Made by a program: the position numbers and the translations under genes. From NCBI GenBank assembly GCA_016742275.1, contig JACVCD010000001.1, positions 248,001 through 312,000 on the forward strand: a stretch of DNA of 64,000 nucleotides, written 5' to 3'. Positions within the stretch are counted from its first letter, which is position 1. Each line of letters opens with the position of its first letter. The DNA comes from Gemmatimonadaceae bacterium (GTDB lineage Bacteria > Gemmatimonadota > Gemmatimonadetes > Gemmatimonadales > Gemmatimonadaceae). Below the pieces are notes generated by a model. That model did no database searches, was not told where the DNA came from, and worked only from the letters and a program-made list of their open reading frames with translations. Of the stretch, positions 19,277-29,449 are shown piece by piece.

Positions 19277-19840
19277 GTGGCTCGACTCGATATCCACGTC
19301 CTCGGTTCGCCGATTCTTCGGCAGGAAACCGAACTCGTCACGCAGATCACGCCCGAACTGCGTCGTCTTGTCGACGACATGTTCGAAACGATGGACGCGG
19401 CCAATGGCGTTGGTCTTGCCGCACCGCAGGTCGGTCGCATTGAACGCCTCGCCGTAGTCGATGCAGACGACCAGCGTCTCGTGATCATCAATCCCGAGAT
19501 CGTGAGCAAGGCCGGCGGTCTCGTGCGCGGCGAAGAGGGATGCCTCTCGATCCCCGAGGTGTATGGCGATGTGGATCGCCATGCCCTCGTGACCGTGCGG
19601 GCGCAGGATATCGACGGCAACTGGTTCGAGATCGAAGACGCCGGCGATCTGCTCGGACGCTGCTTGCAGCACGAGATCGATCACTTGCATGGCAAGATCT
19701 TCTTCGATCGACTCAGCCTGCTCAAGAAGCGCCGTGCCGTGCGCGAGTGGGAAGAGGAGAAGACCAAGTACCCTCGCAATGTGCGGGTACTTCCGGTGGG
19801 TGATCTCCCGCCAGAGAAGTCCGCGACCGCCGACACCTGA
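19277..19840 (+). CDS. def: Peptide deformylase
   Basis: Encodes 187 residues from the GTG at 19277. The enzyme removes the N-formyl group from new proteins using a metal ion. All three motifs are intact: GVGLAAPQ (44-51), EGCLS (87-91) and HEIDH (132-136), giving the ligands C89, H132 and H136 and the catalytic E133. The extended C-terminal helix (RRAVREWEEEKTKY) is followed by a short tail. It is followed after 14 bases by fmt, its functional counterpart. Confidence 0.95.
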   Translation: MARLDIHVLGSPILRQETELVTQITPELRRLVDDMFETMDAANGVGLAAPQVGRIERLAVVDADDQRLVIINPEIVSKAGGLVRGEEGCLSIPEVYGDVDRHALVTVRAQDIDGNWFEIEDAGDLLGRCLQHEIDHLHGKIFFDRLSLLKKRRAVREWEEEKTKYPRNVRVLPVGDLPPEKSATADT

Positions 19841-19854
19841 TCAGGGAACGCCCC

Positions 19855-20823
19855 ATGCGCATTCTCTTCTGGGGCACTCCCGACTTCGCCGTCCCGCCCC
19901 TTCGTGCCCTGCTCGGTGAGGGACACGATGTCGTTGGCGTGGTCACACAGCCCGACAAACCGCGTGGTCGTTCGCGCACACAACTCGATCCGTCGCCGGT
20001 CAAGGTTGTGGCACTCGAAGAGGGTCTGCCCGTCCTGCAGCCCCTCAAGCCACGCGGCGATGAATTCCTGGCGGAGATGCGCGCACTCGAAGCCGACATC
20101 TCGGTCGTCGTAGCATATGGGCACATCCTGCCCAAGATCGTCATCGACGAGCCGAGACTTGGTACGCTGAATATTCACGCCTCGTTGCTTCCCGCCTTGC
20201 GCGGTGCCGCACCCATTCAGGCGTCTCTGCTCGAAGGTCACGCCGAAACGGGTGTCACCATCATGCAGATGGTGCCGGCACTCGATGCCGGTGACATGCT
20301 GCATGTGGTGCGTGTGCCGCTCTCACCCGAAACCACGTACGGTGAGTTGCACGATCAACTGGCTGAAGCCGGTGCCCTGGCCATCGTGCAGGCACTCACG
20401 TTGATCGAGGCCGGCGCGTCGCATGCCGTACCGCAGGATGATGCACTCTCGACGTACGCGCCCAAGATCGACCGCACCATGTCCCAGCTCGATTTTTCGT
20501 GGACAGCCGAACAGGTCTCGCGGGTGATTCGTGCTTTCGATCCGCGCCCCGGCGCGTATGCGCTGCATCGTGGACTGCCGCTCAAGTTTTTTGGTGCACG
20601 GGTAGTTGGCACTGGCACCGACGAAGAACTCGATGAACCGCTGCTGGCCAGCCCACCGGGCACGGTGCGTACCATCGACGAGAACGGCATGCTGGTGCGG
20701 TGCCGTGTGGGTGCCGTACGCATTCTCGACGTGCAGCCGAGTGGCAAGCCGCGCATGACGGCAGAAGCGTTGGCGCGCGGCCGTGGTGTGCAAATCGGCG
20801 ATCAATTCGAGCGAGGCAATTGA
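19855..20823 (+). CDS. fmt: Methionyl-tRNA formyltransferase
   Basis: Encodes 322 residues. The enzyme formylates Met-tRNA(fMet) with 10-formyltetrahydrofolate. The formyltransferase core is clear: N106, H108 and D145 stand in NIHASLLPALRGAAPIQ and LDAGDM at the positions of the catalytic triad, and a C-terminal OB-like domain follows (about 210-320). The def-fmt order is the classical pairing. The stop overlaps the rsmB start by one base (TGATG at 20821-20825). Confidence 0.95.
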   Translation: MRILFWGTPDFAVPPLRALLGEGHDVVGVVTQPDKPRGRSRTQLDPSPVKVVALEEGLPVLQPLKPRGDEFLAEMRALEADISVVVAYGHILPKIVIDEPRLGTLNIHASLLPALRGAAPIQASLLEGHAETGVTIMQMVPALDAGDMLHVVRVPLSPETTYGELHDQLAEAGALAIVQALTLIEAGASHAVPQDDALSTYAPKIDRTMSQLDFSWTAEQVSRVIRAFDPRPGAYALHRGLPLKFFGARVVGTGTDEELDEPLLASPPGTVRTIDENGMLVRCRVGAVRILDVQPSGKPRMTAEALARGRGVQIGDQFERGN

Positions 20824-22238
20824 TGGTGGCCACTGCTCGCCCGCCGCGTCGCGGCAATTCATCCACGCCAGCCAATACCGGCGCTGCCGGCGCGAACGCG
20901 TCAGGCGCGAACGCGTCAGGCGCGAACGCCTCAGGCGTGACGGAGTCACGCACTGCCGCGGCGCTCATGTTGACCGATTTGCGCAGCGGCCAGTTGCTGG
21001 ATGCCACGTTTGAGCGGCGTACACAGCCGCTCGACGCGCGTGATCGTCGCTGGGTGCAGGAGTTGGTGTGGGGCACGCTGCGCGGACGCGGCCGCCTCGA
21101 CGCCATTCTGGCGCTGCGTGTGCGTGGTGGGCTCGCCAAGCTCGATGCGGATGTGGCCGACCTGCTCCGTCTTGGCGCGTATCAATTGCTGCACATGGAT
21201 AGTGTGCCGCCATACGCCGCCATTGGACAGACGGTGGAAATCACCAAACGCCGGCACGGCATCGGTGCAAGCAAGCTCGCCAACGCGGTCCTGCGTCGCA
21301 TCGACAGAGAACGCGCGAATATCGAACCGCCTCTACCCGCCGATGCGCTCGAAGCATTGGCACAGCGGCACTCGCATCCACGGTGGGTGGTGCAGCGTTG
21401 GGTGGAACGTTTCGGCGCAACTGACACCGAACGGCTGCTGCACACCAACAACACGCCAGCGCCCATCGTTGTGCGGCCGTACGGTGTGACGAGCACACAG
21501 CTCTCCGCTGCGTTGCGCGACGCCGATGTGTCGTCGGAATCCGTACCGCTGGTGCCCGAATCGTTGCAGCTCACATCCGCTGTTTCATTGGCGGAGCTGG
21601 GCGCGTTTCGCCAGGGATTGTTTTACGTGCAGGATCCGGCGGCCACGCTGGTGGTGCAGTATGCGCACGTCGACACCGACAGCACCGTCGCCGATGTCTG
21701 CGCTGCCCCAGGCAGCAAATCCCTCGAGCTCTCGCGACGCGCGCGGTTTGTCGTAGCTGCCGATCGCAATCTGGCCCGTGTGCGCCGCATGGCCGCGGGG
21801 TTTGCCCGACTCAATGCATCGCGCCTTGGCGTGGTCGTTGCCGACGCGCGTAACTCCGCGCTACCACTCATGGACGCCGTACTCGTCGACGCTCCATGCA
21901 CCGGGACGGGCACATTTCGCCGTCATCCCGATGCCCGCTGGCGTCTTCGCGTAAGCGACTTTGCCGTGATGGGTGCGATGCAAAAACAGATTCTGCGGAG
22001 CGCTGCCGCGCTCGTGAAACCGGGCGGGCTGCTGGTGTACAGTACCTGCTCTCTCGAACTCGAAGAGAACGACGACCAGGTGGACGCGTTCCTCGCGGCC
22101 CATCCGGACTTCACACTTGAACCACCGCCGGCTGGTACGGTATCAGAAACCGTACTGGATCGCGGACTGTTGCGCGTGCTGCCACATGTGCATGGATCCG
22201 ACGGTGCGTTTGCCGCTCGCTTCAGGAGACGTGTGTAG
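20823..22238 (+). CDS. rsmB: 16S rRNA m5C967 methyltransferase RsmB
   Basis: Encodes 471 residues from the ATG at 20823. An N-terminal NusB-like RNA-binding domain (about 40-180) is followed by the SAM-dependent methyltransferase domain. Motif I is VADVCAAPGSKSLE, the general motif IV is VDAPCTGTGTFRRHPDARW and motif VI is YSTCSLELEEND; the two motif Cys residues are the catalytic pair of this class. Residues 1-45 form an extra low-complexity segment with three tandem GANAS copies, encoded by a 15-base repeat. It follows fmt, a very common order. Confidence 0.93.
   Translation: MVATARPPRRGNSSTPANTGAAGANASGANASGANASGVTESRTAAALMLTDLRSGQLLDATFERRTQPLDARDRRWVQELVWGTLRGRGRLDAILALRVRGGLAKLDADVADLLRLGAYQLLHMDSVPPYAAIGQTVEITKRRHGIGASKLANAVLRRIDRERANIEPPLPADALEALAQRHSHPRWVVQRWVERFGATDTERLLHTNNTPAPIVVRPYGVTSTQLSAALRDADVSSESVPLVPESLQLTSAVSLAELGAFRQGLFYVQDPAATLVVQYAHVDTDSTVADVCAAPGSKSLELSRRARFVVAADRNLARVRRMAAGFARLNASRLGVVVADARNSALPLMDAVLVDAPCTGTGTFRRHPDARWRLRVSDFAVMGAMQKQILRSAAALVKPGGLLVYSTCSLELEENDDQVDAFLAAHPDFTLEPPPAGTVSETVLDRGLLRVLPHVHGSDGAFAARFRRRV
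20892..20936 (+). repeat. Three tandem 15-base repeats at the 5' end of rsmB
   Basis: GCGAACGCGTCAGGC occurs at 20892-20906 and 20907-20921 and, with one change, at 20922-20936. Each copy encodes ANASG in frame (GANAS register) in the disordered N-terminal extension of RsmB. The near-identity suggests recent slippage; copy number may vary between strains. Confidence 0.9.
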
Positions 22239-22744
22239 TGGCCACTACCAAGAAGAAGACGTCGCGCACCGTCGCACGCACCTGGCTCATTCGATTGGGA
22301 ATTGCACTCGGTGTTGGCTTGCTCGTTGGTGCCTCCGCCGGCGTGGTCACCGTGAACTCTCTGGAACCCGGTCGCCCGAACAGTGTGGACTCGCTGCAGG
22401 TGATGCTCGACAGCATTGCCGGAGGCCGTCTGCCCAAGCAAGCCAACGCCGACCCTATCGACTCCGCGATCGCCGCCGCTGAGGCCGATGCGCAGCGCGA
22501 AGCGAATGACACCACGCTCATTACAGTGCCATCGCTACTCGACCTTGAGGAAGGGGATGCCCGCAACACCATCTTCGATGCCGGGTTGCAGGTGGGTGAA
22601 GTGCAGTTCCAGTCGAGCCCCAAGCCCGCTGGCATTGTGCTCGCCACCTTTCCCGTGTCCGGCGCGCGTGTCGTGGCCCGCACGGCCATCACGCTCGTGC
22701 TGAGTGATGGTCGTCCGCCGGTCGACACGATGTCAACACGATGA
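22238..22744 (+). CDS. Membrane-anchored single-PASTA-domain protein
   Basis: Encodes 168 residues from the GTG at 22238, which overlaps the rsmB stop. A Lys-rich N-terminus precedes one transmembrane segment (about 17-40). A flexible acidic stretch follows, then one PASTA-type domain (about 95-158: VPSLLDLEEGDARNTIFDAGL, ending AITLVLSDG). PASTA domains bind peptidoglycan or muropeptides in kinases and penicillin-binding proteins, but no such catalytic part is attached. It probably acts at the cell wall; its exact job is unknown. The same gene order (rsmB, PASTA, rpe) suggests a housekeeping setting. Confidence 0.8.
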   Translation: MATTKKKTSRTVARTWLIRLGIALGVGLLVGASAGVVTVNSLEPGRPNSVDSLQVMLDSIAGGRLPKQANADPIDSAIAAAEADAQREANDTTLITVPSLLDLEEGDARNTIFDAGLQVGEVQFQSSPKPAGIVLATFPVSGARVVARTAITLVLSDGRPPVDTMSTR

Positions 22745-22790
22745 GCTCCGCTGCTCTTTCTTCGCTTTCATCGCCTTCACACCGCTGACC

Positions 22791-23456
22791 ATGTCTGTTC
22801 GTATAGCGCCATCCGTCCTCAGTGCCGACTTCCGCAAACTTGGCGACGAACTCGCCATGCTGTCTGCTGGCGGCGCCGACTGGATTCACGTGGATGTGAT
22901 GGACGGTCGTTTCGTGCCCAACCTGTCGTTTGGCGTCAAGGTCATCGAAGCCGTACGCAAGAGCACCGACAAGGTGGTTGATGTGCACCTCATGGTCGTG
23001 GAGCCGGAGAACTACTTCGAGGACTATGTGAAGGCGGGTGCCGATGTGCTCACCATTCACGCCGAAGCGGCGCCGCATCTCGATCGGCAGCTCACGCGCA
23101 TCAAGGAACTGGGAGCCAAGGCCGGCGTGGCTCTCAATCCGGGCACACCACTCAGCGCCATCGAAGAGGTGGTGCACATGCTCGACCTGCTGCTCATCAT
23201 GAGCGTCAATCCGGGCTATGGCGGTCAGAAGTTCATCGAGTATTCCGTCGACAAGATCGAACGCGCGCGTTTCCTTCTCGATCAGGCAGAGAGCAGCGCC
23301 GTGCTTGAAGTGGACGGAGGTATTTCGCGCGATACGATCACGCAGTGTTGGCGCGCAGGCGCCGACACGTTTGTTGCTGGCAACGCCATCTTTGGCGCCG
23401 CCAATCCGCAGGCCGAAATTGCGGTACTGCGCAACCTCTGCTCGGAAAGCGTATGA
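22791..23456 (+). CDS. rpe: Ribulose-phosphate 3-epimerase
   Basis: Encodes 221 residues, the usual length. The enzyme interconverts ribulose 5-phosphate and xylulose 5-phosphate in the pentose phosphate pathway. The TIM barrel shows IAPSVLSADF at the N-terminus, WIHVDVMDGRFVPNLSFG (metal-binding His and catalytic Asp), HLMV, LIMSVNPGYGGQKF and LEVDGGI with the second catalytic Asp. The ATG at 22791 gives the standard start; an earlier in-frame start would add a non-homologous leader. It overlaps the next gene (ATGA). Confidence 0.95.
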   Translation: MSVRIAPSVLSADFRKLGDELAMLSAGGADWIHVDVMDGRFVPNLSFGVKVIEAVRKSTDKVVDVHLMVVEPENYFEDYVKAGADVLTIHAEAAPHLDRQLTRIKELGAKAGVALNPGTPLSAIEEVVHMLDLLLIMSVNPGYGGQKFIEYSVDKIERARFLLDQAESSAVLEVDGGISRDTITQCWRAGADTFVAGNAIFGAANPQAEIAVLRNLCSESV

Positions 23457-24010
23457 CGGTCAAGCAGCAGTGGATGATCGTGCTCGGCATCGTGGCCTTC
23501 CTCGTGGGAGGCGGACTGATTGCGTCACACTTCCTCAAGGATGAACTGACCAACGTTACGGTGGGCGTGGATGCTCCAGGCTTTGCAGCGGGCACGTTGG
23601 ATACGCCAACACGCATGAAGTCGCTCAGCGACTACCGTGGCGAAGTGGTGCTGCTCAACATCTGGGCGACGTGGTGCATTCCGTGCCGCGAGGAAATGCC
23701 GGAGATCCAGCGCCTGCATCAGGAACTCGGCGACAAGGGCCTCAAGATCGTTGCCGTTAGCGTGGACAATGCCGGCGAAGAGCAGAAGATCCGTGACTTC
23801 GTGAAGGACTTTGGCCTCACGTTCCAGGTGCTGCACGATGTCAGCGGCAGCATTCAGGGCATCTATCGCACCACCGGTGTGCCGGAAACGTTCATCATCG
23901 ATCGTGAGGGTGTGGTGCGAAAGCGCCTCATCGGCCACCTCGATCTGACACAGAACTACGACGGCAACAAGCGTCTGCTCGAGCAGTTGCTCGCTCAGCC
24001 CAAGTCGTAA
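23453..24010 (+). CDS. TlpA/ResA-like membrane-anchored thioredoxin
   Basis: Encodes 185 residues. An uncleaved N-terminal membrane anchor (about 7-27) carries a thioredoxin-fold domain facing the periplasm. The redox motif is WCIPC in NIWATWCIPCREEMPE, followed by the VSVDN and cis-Pro (GVPETFIID) segments of the AhpC-TSA/Redoxin subgroup. Relatives such as ResA reduce apocytochrome c or protein thiols; the partner here is not evident. It overlaps rpe and lies 7 bases before tsaD. Confidence 0.88.
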   Translation: MTVKQQWMIVLGIVAFLVGGGLIASHFLKDELTNVTVGVDAPGFAAGTLDTPTRMKSLSDYRGEVVLLNIWATWCIPCREEMPEIQRLHQELGDKGLKIVAVSVDNAGEEQKIRDFVKDFGLTFQVLHDVSGSIQGIYRTTGVPETFIIDREGVVRKRLIGHLDLTQNYDGNKRLLEQLLAQPKS

Positions 24011-24017
24011 CTCGCGC

Positions 24018-25082
24018 ATGGCGACACTGCGCCTGCTGGGCATCGAAACGTCGTGTGATGAAACATCGGCAGCCGTTGTGCATGGCACACCCGACGCCAT
24101 CACGCTCGAATCGCTGGTGATCCTGTCGCAGGATGTGCATCGACTGTTTGGTGGCGTCGTTCCGGAGATCGCGAGTCGTCAGCACCTGACTGGCATTGTT
24201 CCGGCAGTTGATGCGGCGTTGAACGAGGCTGGAGTTTCGATGGCCGACATCGATGCCGTTGCCGTTACCCACGCGCCGGGATTGGTGGGTGCGTTGCTTG
24301 TTGGCACGAGCTACGCCAAGACGCTGGCCTTCACACACGGCAAACCGGTCGTGCCCGTGCATCACATGGAAGGGCATCTCTTTGCCACGTTACTCGAGCA
24401 TCCCAATGCCGCGCCACCATTCACGGCCCTTCTCGTGAGCGGTGGACACACATTGCTGCTCGATGTGCCGGAGTGGGGCACGTATCGCCTGCTTGGCCAG
24501 ACGCGTGATGATGCCGTCGGAGAAGCCTTCGACAAGGTGGCCAAGCTGCTTGGTCTGCCCTATCCCGGTGGACGTCCCATCGAACAATTGGCTGCTACAG
24601 CCGAATCACCGGAGTACGGACATCCGCACCACTTTGCGCGTCCGATGCTGCGCAAACGTGCGGTGGTCACGGATGCCGACTACTACGACTGCTCTTTCAG
24701 CGGTCTCAAGACGGCTGTGCTTTATGCCGTCCGCGAAGCAGAAAAGACCGGCACCCTCGATGCCCAACGCGCCAGTATTGCGCGCGGCTTCCAGGATGCG
24801 GTAATCGACACGCTCACGGAAAAGGTGTACCGCGCCGCCAAGGCCCATCGACGCGGCCGCATCGTGCTGGGTGGTGGTGTGGCGTGCAATGGTGCGTTGC
24901 AAATAGCCCTTCGTGAACGATTTGCATCACGCGGCGGCGATGTTTTTGCCCCTACGCCGCGACTCAGCACGGACAACGCCGCCATGATCGCGGCTGCGGG
25001 GTTATATCGTTTTGGACGCAGTGAGTTTGCGTCTCCGACCCTGACGGCTACTGCGGCTCTGCCAATCCCCGGTCTCTCGTAA
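24018..25082 (+). CDS. tsaD: tRNA N6-adenosine threonylcarbamoyltransferase TsaD
   Basis: Encodes 354 residues. TsaD transfers the threonylcarbamoyl group to A37 of tRNAs reading ANN codons, with TsaB and TsaE. The N-terminal GIETSCDETSAA, the metal-binding HHMEGH (H116 and H120), SGGHT and the nucleotide-binding segment near GGGVACNGAL are all present, as is the late STDNAAMIA. Length and order are normal. lgt begins directly after its stop codon. Confidence 0.96.
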   Translation: MATLRLLGIETSCDETSAAVVHGTPDAITLESLVILSQDVHRLFGGVVPEIASRQHLTGIVPAVDAALNEAGVSMADIDAVAVTHAPGLVGALLVGTSYAKTLAFTHGKPVVPVHHMEGHLFATLLEHPNAAPPFTALLVSGGHTLLLDVPEWGTYRLLGQTRDDAVGEAFDKVAKLLGLPYPGGRPIEQLAATAESPEYGHPHHFARPMLRKRAVVTDADYYDCSFSGLKTAVLYAVREAEKTGTLDAQRASIARGFQDAVIDTLTEKVYRAAKAHRRGRIVLGGGVACNGALQIALRERFASRGGDVFAPTPRLSTDNAAMIAAAGLYRFGRSEFASPTLTATAALPIPGLS

Positions 25083-25913
25083 ATGTCCCCGATCATCCAT
25101 CACCCGACCGTCTTTCACGCTGGCCCGCTCGAGCTTACCGGCTTCGGTCTCGCAGTCCTGGCGGCTTTTGCGATCTCGCAGATCATCTGTCAGCGCGAGT
25201 TGTGGCGCCGCGGACAGAACGTCGAAGCGGATGCCATTCCGGATGTCGTCATGGCGGCGCTGGTCGGCACGCTCATTGGCGCCAAGACGTACTACGTGAT
25301 TCTCACGGGTGATCCGGGGGCGTTTTTCAGCCGCGGCGGATTCGTGTTCTGGGGTGGGTTCATCGGCTCGGTGGCTCTGTGCTGGGCCGTTATCAAGTAC
25401 AAGAAGCTCAACTTCCTCCGCATTGCCGACGTAGCGGGCATTGCCATCGCTGCCGGCTATGCAGTGGGTCGTACCGGATGCTGGGCCGTTGGCGACGACT
25501 ACGGTCGCCCCTTCAGTGGTCTGTTCGCTACGCAGTTCCCCGAGGGTGCGCCACCCAGCACGGTAGGCGTAATGAGCACGGCGTTTGGCGTAGAGTTTCC
25601 AGCAGGCAGCAACCCAGCCGATGTCGTAGCCGTGCACCCCACGCAGCTGTACGAAACGGTGATGGGTTTTGGCATGTTTGCCGTGCTCTGGGCAATGCGT
25701 AAGCATCCGCATCGCGCGGGCTGGCTGTTTGGTTTGTATCTCATCGTGGCCGGTATCGAACGCTTCATCGTCGAATTCTTCCGCGCCAAGGACGACCGCT
25801 TCTTTGGCCCACTCACGGCGGCACAAGTCATTGCCATCGTCCTCGCCACCATCGGTGTGGCCGTGATGATTGGTCGTCGCCAGACCCCTCCAACGGCTGT
25901 GGCAGCGGCGTAA
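25083..25913 (+). CDS. lgt: Prolipoprotein diacylglyceryl transferase
   Basis: Encodes 276 residues of a multispanning inner-membrane enzyme that adds diacylglycerol to the lipobox Cys of prolipoproteins. Family marks are GLAVLAAF in the first helix, YAVGRTGCWAVGDDYGRPF (the Lgt signature region), VHPTQLYE and GIERFIVEFFRAKDD. The start ATG follows the tsaD stop without a gap. The C-terminal end is Ala-rich. It fits with the lipoprotein gene seen at 54.5 kb. Confidence 0.93.
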   Translation: MSPIIHHPTVFHAGPLELTGFGLAVLAAFAISQIICQRELWRRGQNVEADAIPDVVMAALVGTLIGAKTYYVILTGDPGAFFSRGGFVFWGGFIGSVALCWAVIKYKKLNFLRIADVAGIAIAAGYAVGRTGCWAVGDDYGRPFSGLFATQFPEGAPPSTVGVMSTAFGVEFPAGSNPADVVAVHPTQLYETVMGFGMFAVLWAMRKHPHRAGWLFGLYLIVAGIERFIVEFFRAKDDRFFGPLTAAQVIAIVLATIGVAVMIGRRQTPPTAVAAA

Positions 25914-25931
25914 CGCAACAGCCGATTTCAA

Positions 25932-25949
25932 TCGGGGAGCGATCCCCGA
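25932..25949. terminator. Hairpin after lgt
   Basis: TCGGGGA (25932-25938) and TCCCCGA (25943-25949) form a perfect 7-base-pair stem closed by a GCGA tetraloop of the stable GNRA type. No T-run follows. It lies after the long tgt-to-lgt run and before the iron-uptake genes, so it may mark the end of that transcript. Confidence 0.5.
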
Positions 25950-26007
25950 CTGCTCATCTCCCCATTGCATCGGTGGCGCACTCGTGAGTAGTATTCAATG
26001 TCACCTT

Positions 26008-26022
26008 TGAGAAACATTCTCA
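26008..26022. promoter_or_regulatory. Fur-like operator upstream of feoA
   Basis: TGAGAAACATTCTCA is a near-perfect 7-1-7 inverted repeat close to the Fur-family consensus TGATAATnATTATCA. Its 6-3-6 core, TGAGAA and TTCTCA, is exact. It lies 9 bases before the feoA start codon, where bound repressor would block transcription or initiation. Position in front of the only ferrous iron transporter genes in the window supports iron-dependent Fur control. Confidence 0.7.
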
Positions 26023-26031
26023 TCTAGATCC

Positions 26032-26313
26032 GTGATCCAAGTCGCCCTCCCAACACTCGAATCCACTGGCAGCGCTGCCGGCACTTGTGCGCTGAGCAGC
26101 TGCCGCGCCGGTTCGCGCGTCACGGTGGTCGATATCGAATGTTCGGGAGACGAAGCCTGCCGCCTTCGGGCGCTGGGCTTCTGCGAAGGAACGGCGGTCA
26201 ACGTGATTGATGCCCGTGACTCCATGCTCCTCGAAGTGCGCGGCACTCGCCTGGCACTCGGAGCTGCCCTGACCGCGGGCATCACCGTCCAGCCTGTCGC
26301 GGCGCGCGCCTGA
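26032..26313 (+). CDS. feoA: Ferrous iron transport protein FeoA
   Basis: Encodes up to 93 residues from a GTG at 26032. FeoA is a small cytoplasmic SH3-like protein that supports FeoB. The core SSCRAGSRVTVVDIECSGD, RLRALGFCEGTAVNVI and LEVRGTRLALGAALTAGI matches the family. The Ala-rich first 15 residues are less certain, so the true start may lie slightly downstream. A Fur-like box stands just upstream and feoB follows after a hairpin. Confidence 0.88.
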   Translation: MIQVALPTLESTGSAAGTCALSSCRAGSRVTVVDIECSGDEACRLRALGFCEGTAVNVIDARDSMLLEVRGTRLALGAALTAGITVQPVAARA

Positions 26314-26333
26314 GCGCGGCCGCATGACCGATT

Positions 26334-26357
26334 GATGTCGCGCCTGCTCGCGACATC
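26334..26357. other. Perfect hairpin between feoA and feoB
   Basis: GATGTCGCG (26334-26342) and CGCGACATC (26349-26357) form a perfect 9-base-pair stem with a 6-base loop. No T-run follows, so complete termination is unlikely. It may set the ratio of feoA to feoB expression or protect the upstream RNA. Confidence 0.6.
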
Positions 26358-26389
26358 CCGCTGGCCACAAGTACGAGAGTGAGCGCGCT

Positions 26390-28555
<2,166 letters not shown>

Positions 28556-28569
28556 GCGGAGGACTGACC

Positions 28570-28698
28570 ATGGCACTCGATACGCTGGTCGTGGTGTTAC
28601 TCGTGGTCGTGGCTGCGGCTTTCACGGCGCGGCGCGCCTGGAAGGCGCTGGCGCCCGCCAAGAAGACCGGGTGCGGAGACTGCGGCTGCGGGCACTGA
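28570..28698 (+). CDS. FeoB-associated Cys-rich small membrane protein
   Basis: Encodes 42 residues. One transmembrane helix (about 4-20, DTLVVVLLVVVAAAFTA) is followed by a basic stretch and a Cys-rich end, GCGDCGCGH. The form fits the FeoB-associated Cys-rich membrane protein family, found next to feoB in many bacteria and possibly binding iron or iron-sulfur. It begins 14 bases after feoB. The small size makes a precise role uncertain. Confidence 0.8.
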   Translation: MALDTLVVVLLVVVAAAFTARRAWKALAPAKKTGCGDCGCGH

Positions 28699-28699
28699 T

Positions 28700-29449
28700 T
28701 TAGGCCCGCCGCAGCACCGCCACGACTTCACCCCACGCCTCGTCTGCCGCCGCAAACGCGCGGCGCGCCTCCTCAACCCAGCGCCGCCAATCGGCGAGCT
28801 GCGTGTCGGACTCACCACCACGCAGTGCGTCACTGGCGATCGCCATGCGCGTCAGCGCCTCGAACAACGGCGCCGCCTCATCCTCCATCACCGCCTCGAG
28901 CGCGCGTTGCTCGGCGGGTTTTCCTGGAGCCAGTTGGACCGAGAGATCGCCAAGCACCTGCAGCATCTGCTTTGAGAGCGATGCTCCGTCCATCAGTTCC
29001 ACCTGACGCAGCGGATCACTTACTCCCTGCACGGCGCGTCTTGCGGTGAGCAGCGGAGAAAACCATGCATCGTGCGCCTTCGTGATGGGGTCACTGATTC
29101 CCTGCGTCACAACACGCGTCAGACCGAAATCACGAAGACCACGGGTGAGCTCGGGCATGCGACAGGCCTGATCACGCAGCGCCAGTGCGAGTGGACGTAG
29201 CGCATCATCACCCGAGAACTCCAGAACATCGTGGTCGCGCAGGTACAGCGTCAGCGCATTGGGGTGTACCGCCACACCTTCCAATCCATCAAGTGACAGT
29301 CGCCACGCGGCGGCGGCCGGCCACTGAAGAATCAACGCCTCCGCATCCAGCAACACCGAACCGTCTGCGTCCACCTCACGGCCTCGCACGATACCGGTGA
29401 CGTGCACGGATACCGGTGTTGAACCCGTCGTGGTCGGCTCACTGCTCAT
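28700..29449 (-). CDS. Conserved hypothetical protein
   Basis: Encodes 249 residues. No signal peptide or membrane segment is visible. The N-terminal third is beta-rich (VTGIVRGREVDADGSVLLDAE, ALTLYLRDHDVLEFSGDD) and recalls a PH-like or coat domain. The remainder is helical and acidic, with LRQVELMDGASLSKQMLQVL and a Trp-containing C-terminal helix. I do not recognise the family. Its start overlaps the stop of the HAD hydrolase gene by four bases, so the two are co-translated. It ends 1 base from the convergent FeoB-associated gene. Confidence 0.6.
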   Translation of the reverse strand: MSSEPTTTGSTPVSVHVTGIVRGREVDADGSVLLDAEALILQWPAAAAWRLSLDGLEGVAVHPNALTLYLRDHDVLEFSGDDALRPLALALRDQACRMPELTRGLRDFGLTRVVTQGISDPITKAHDAWFSPLLTARRAVQGVSDPLRQVELMDGASLSKQMLQVLGDLSVQLAPGKPAEQRALEAVMEDEAAPLFEALTRMAIASDALRGGESDTQLADWRRWVEEARRAFAAADEAWGEVVAVLRRA

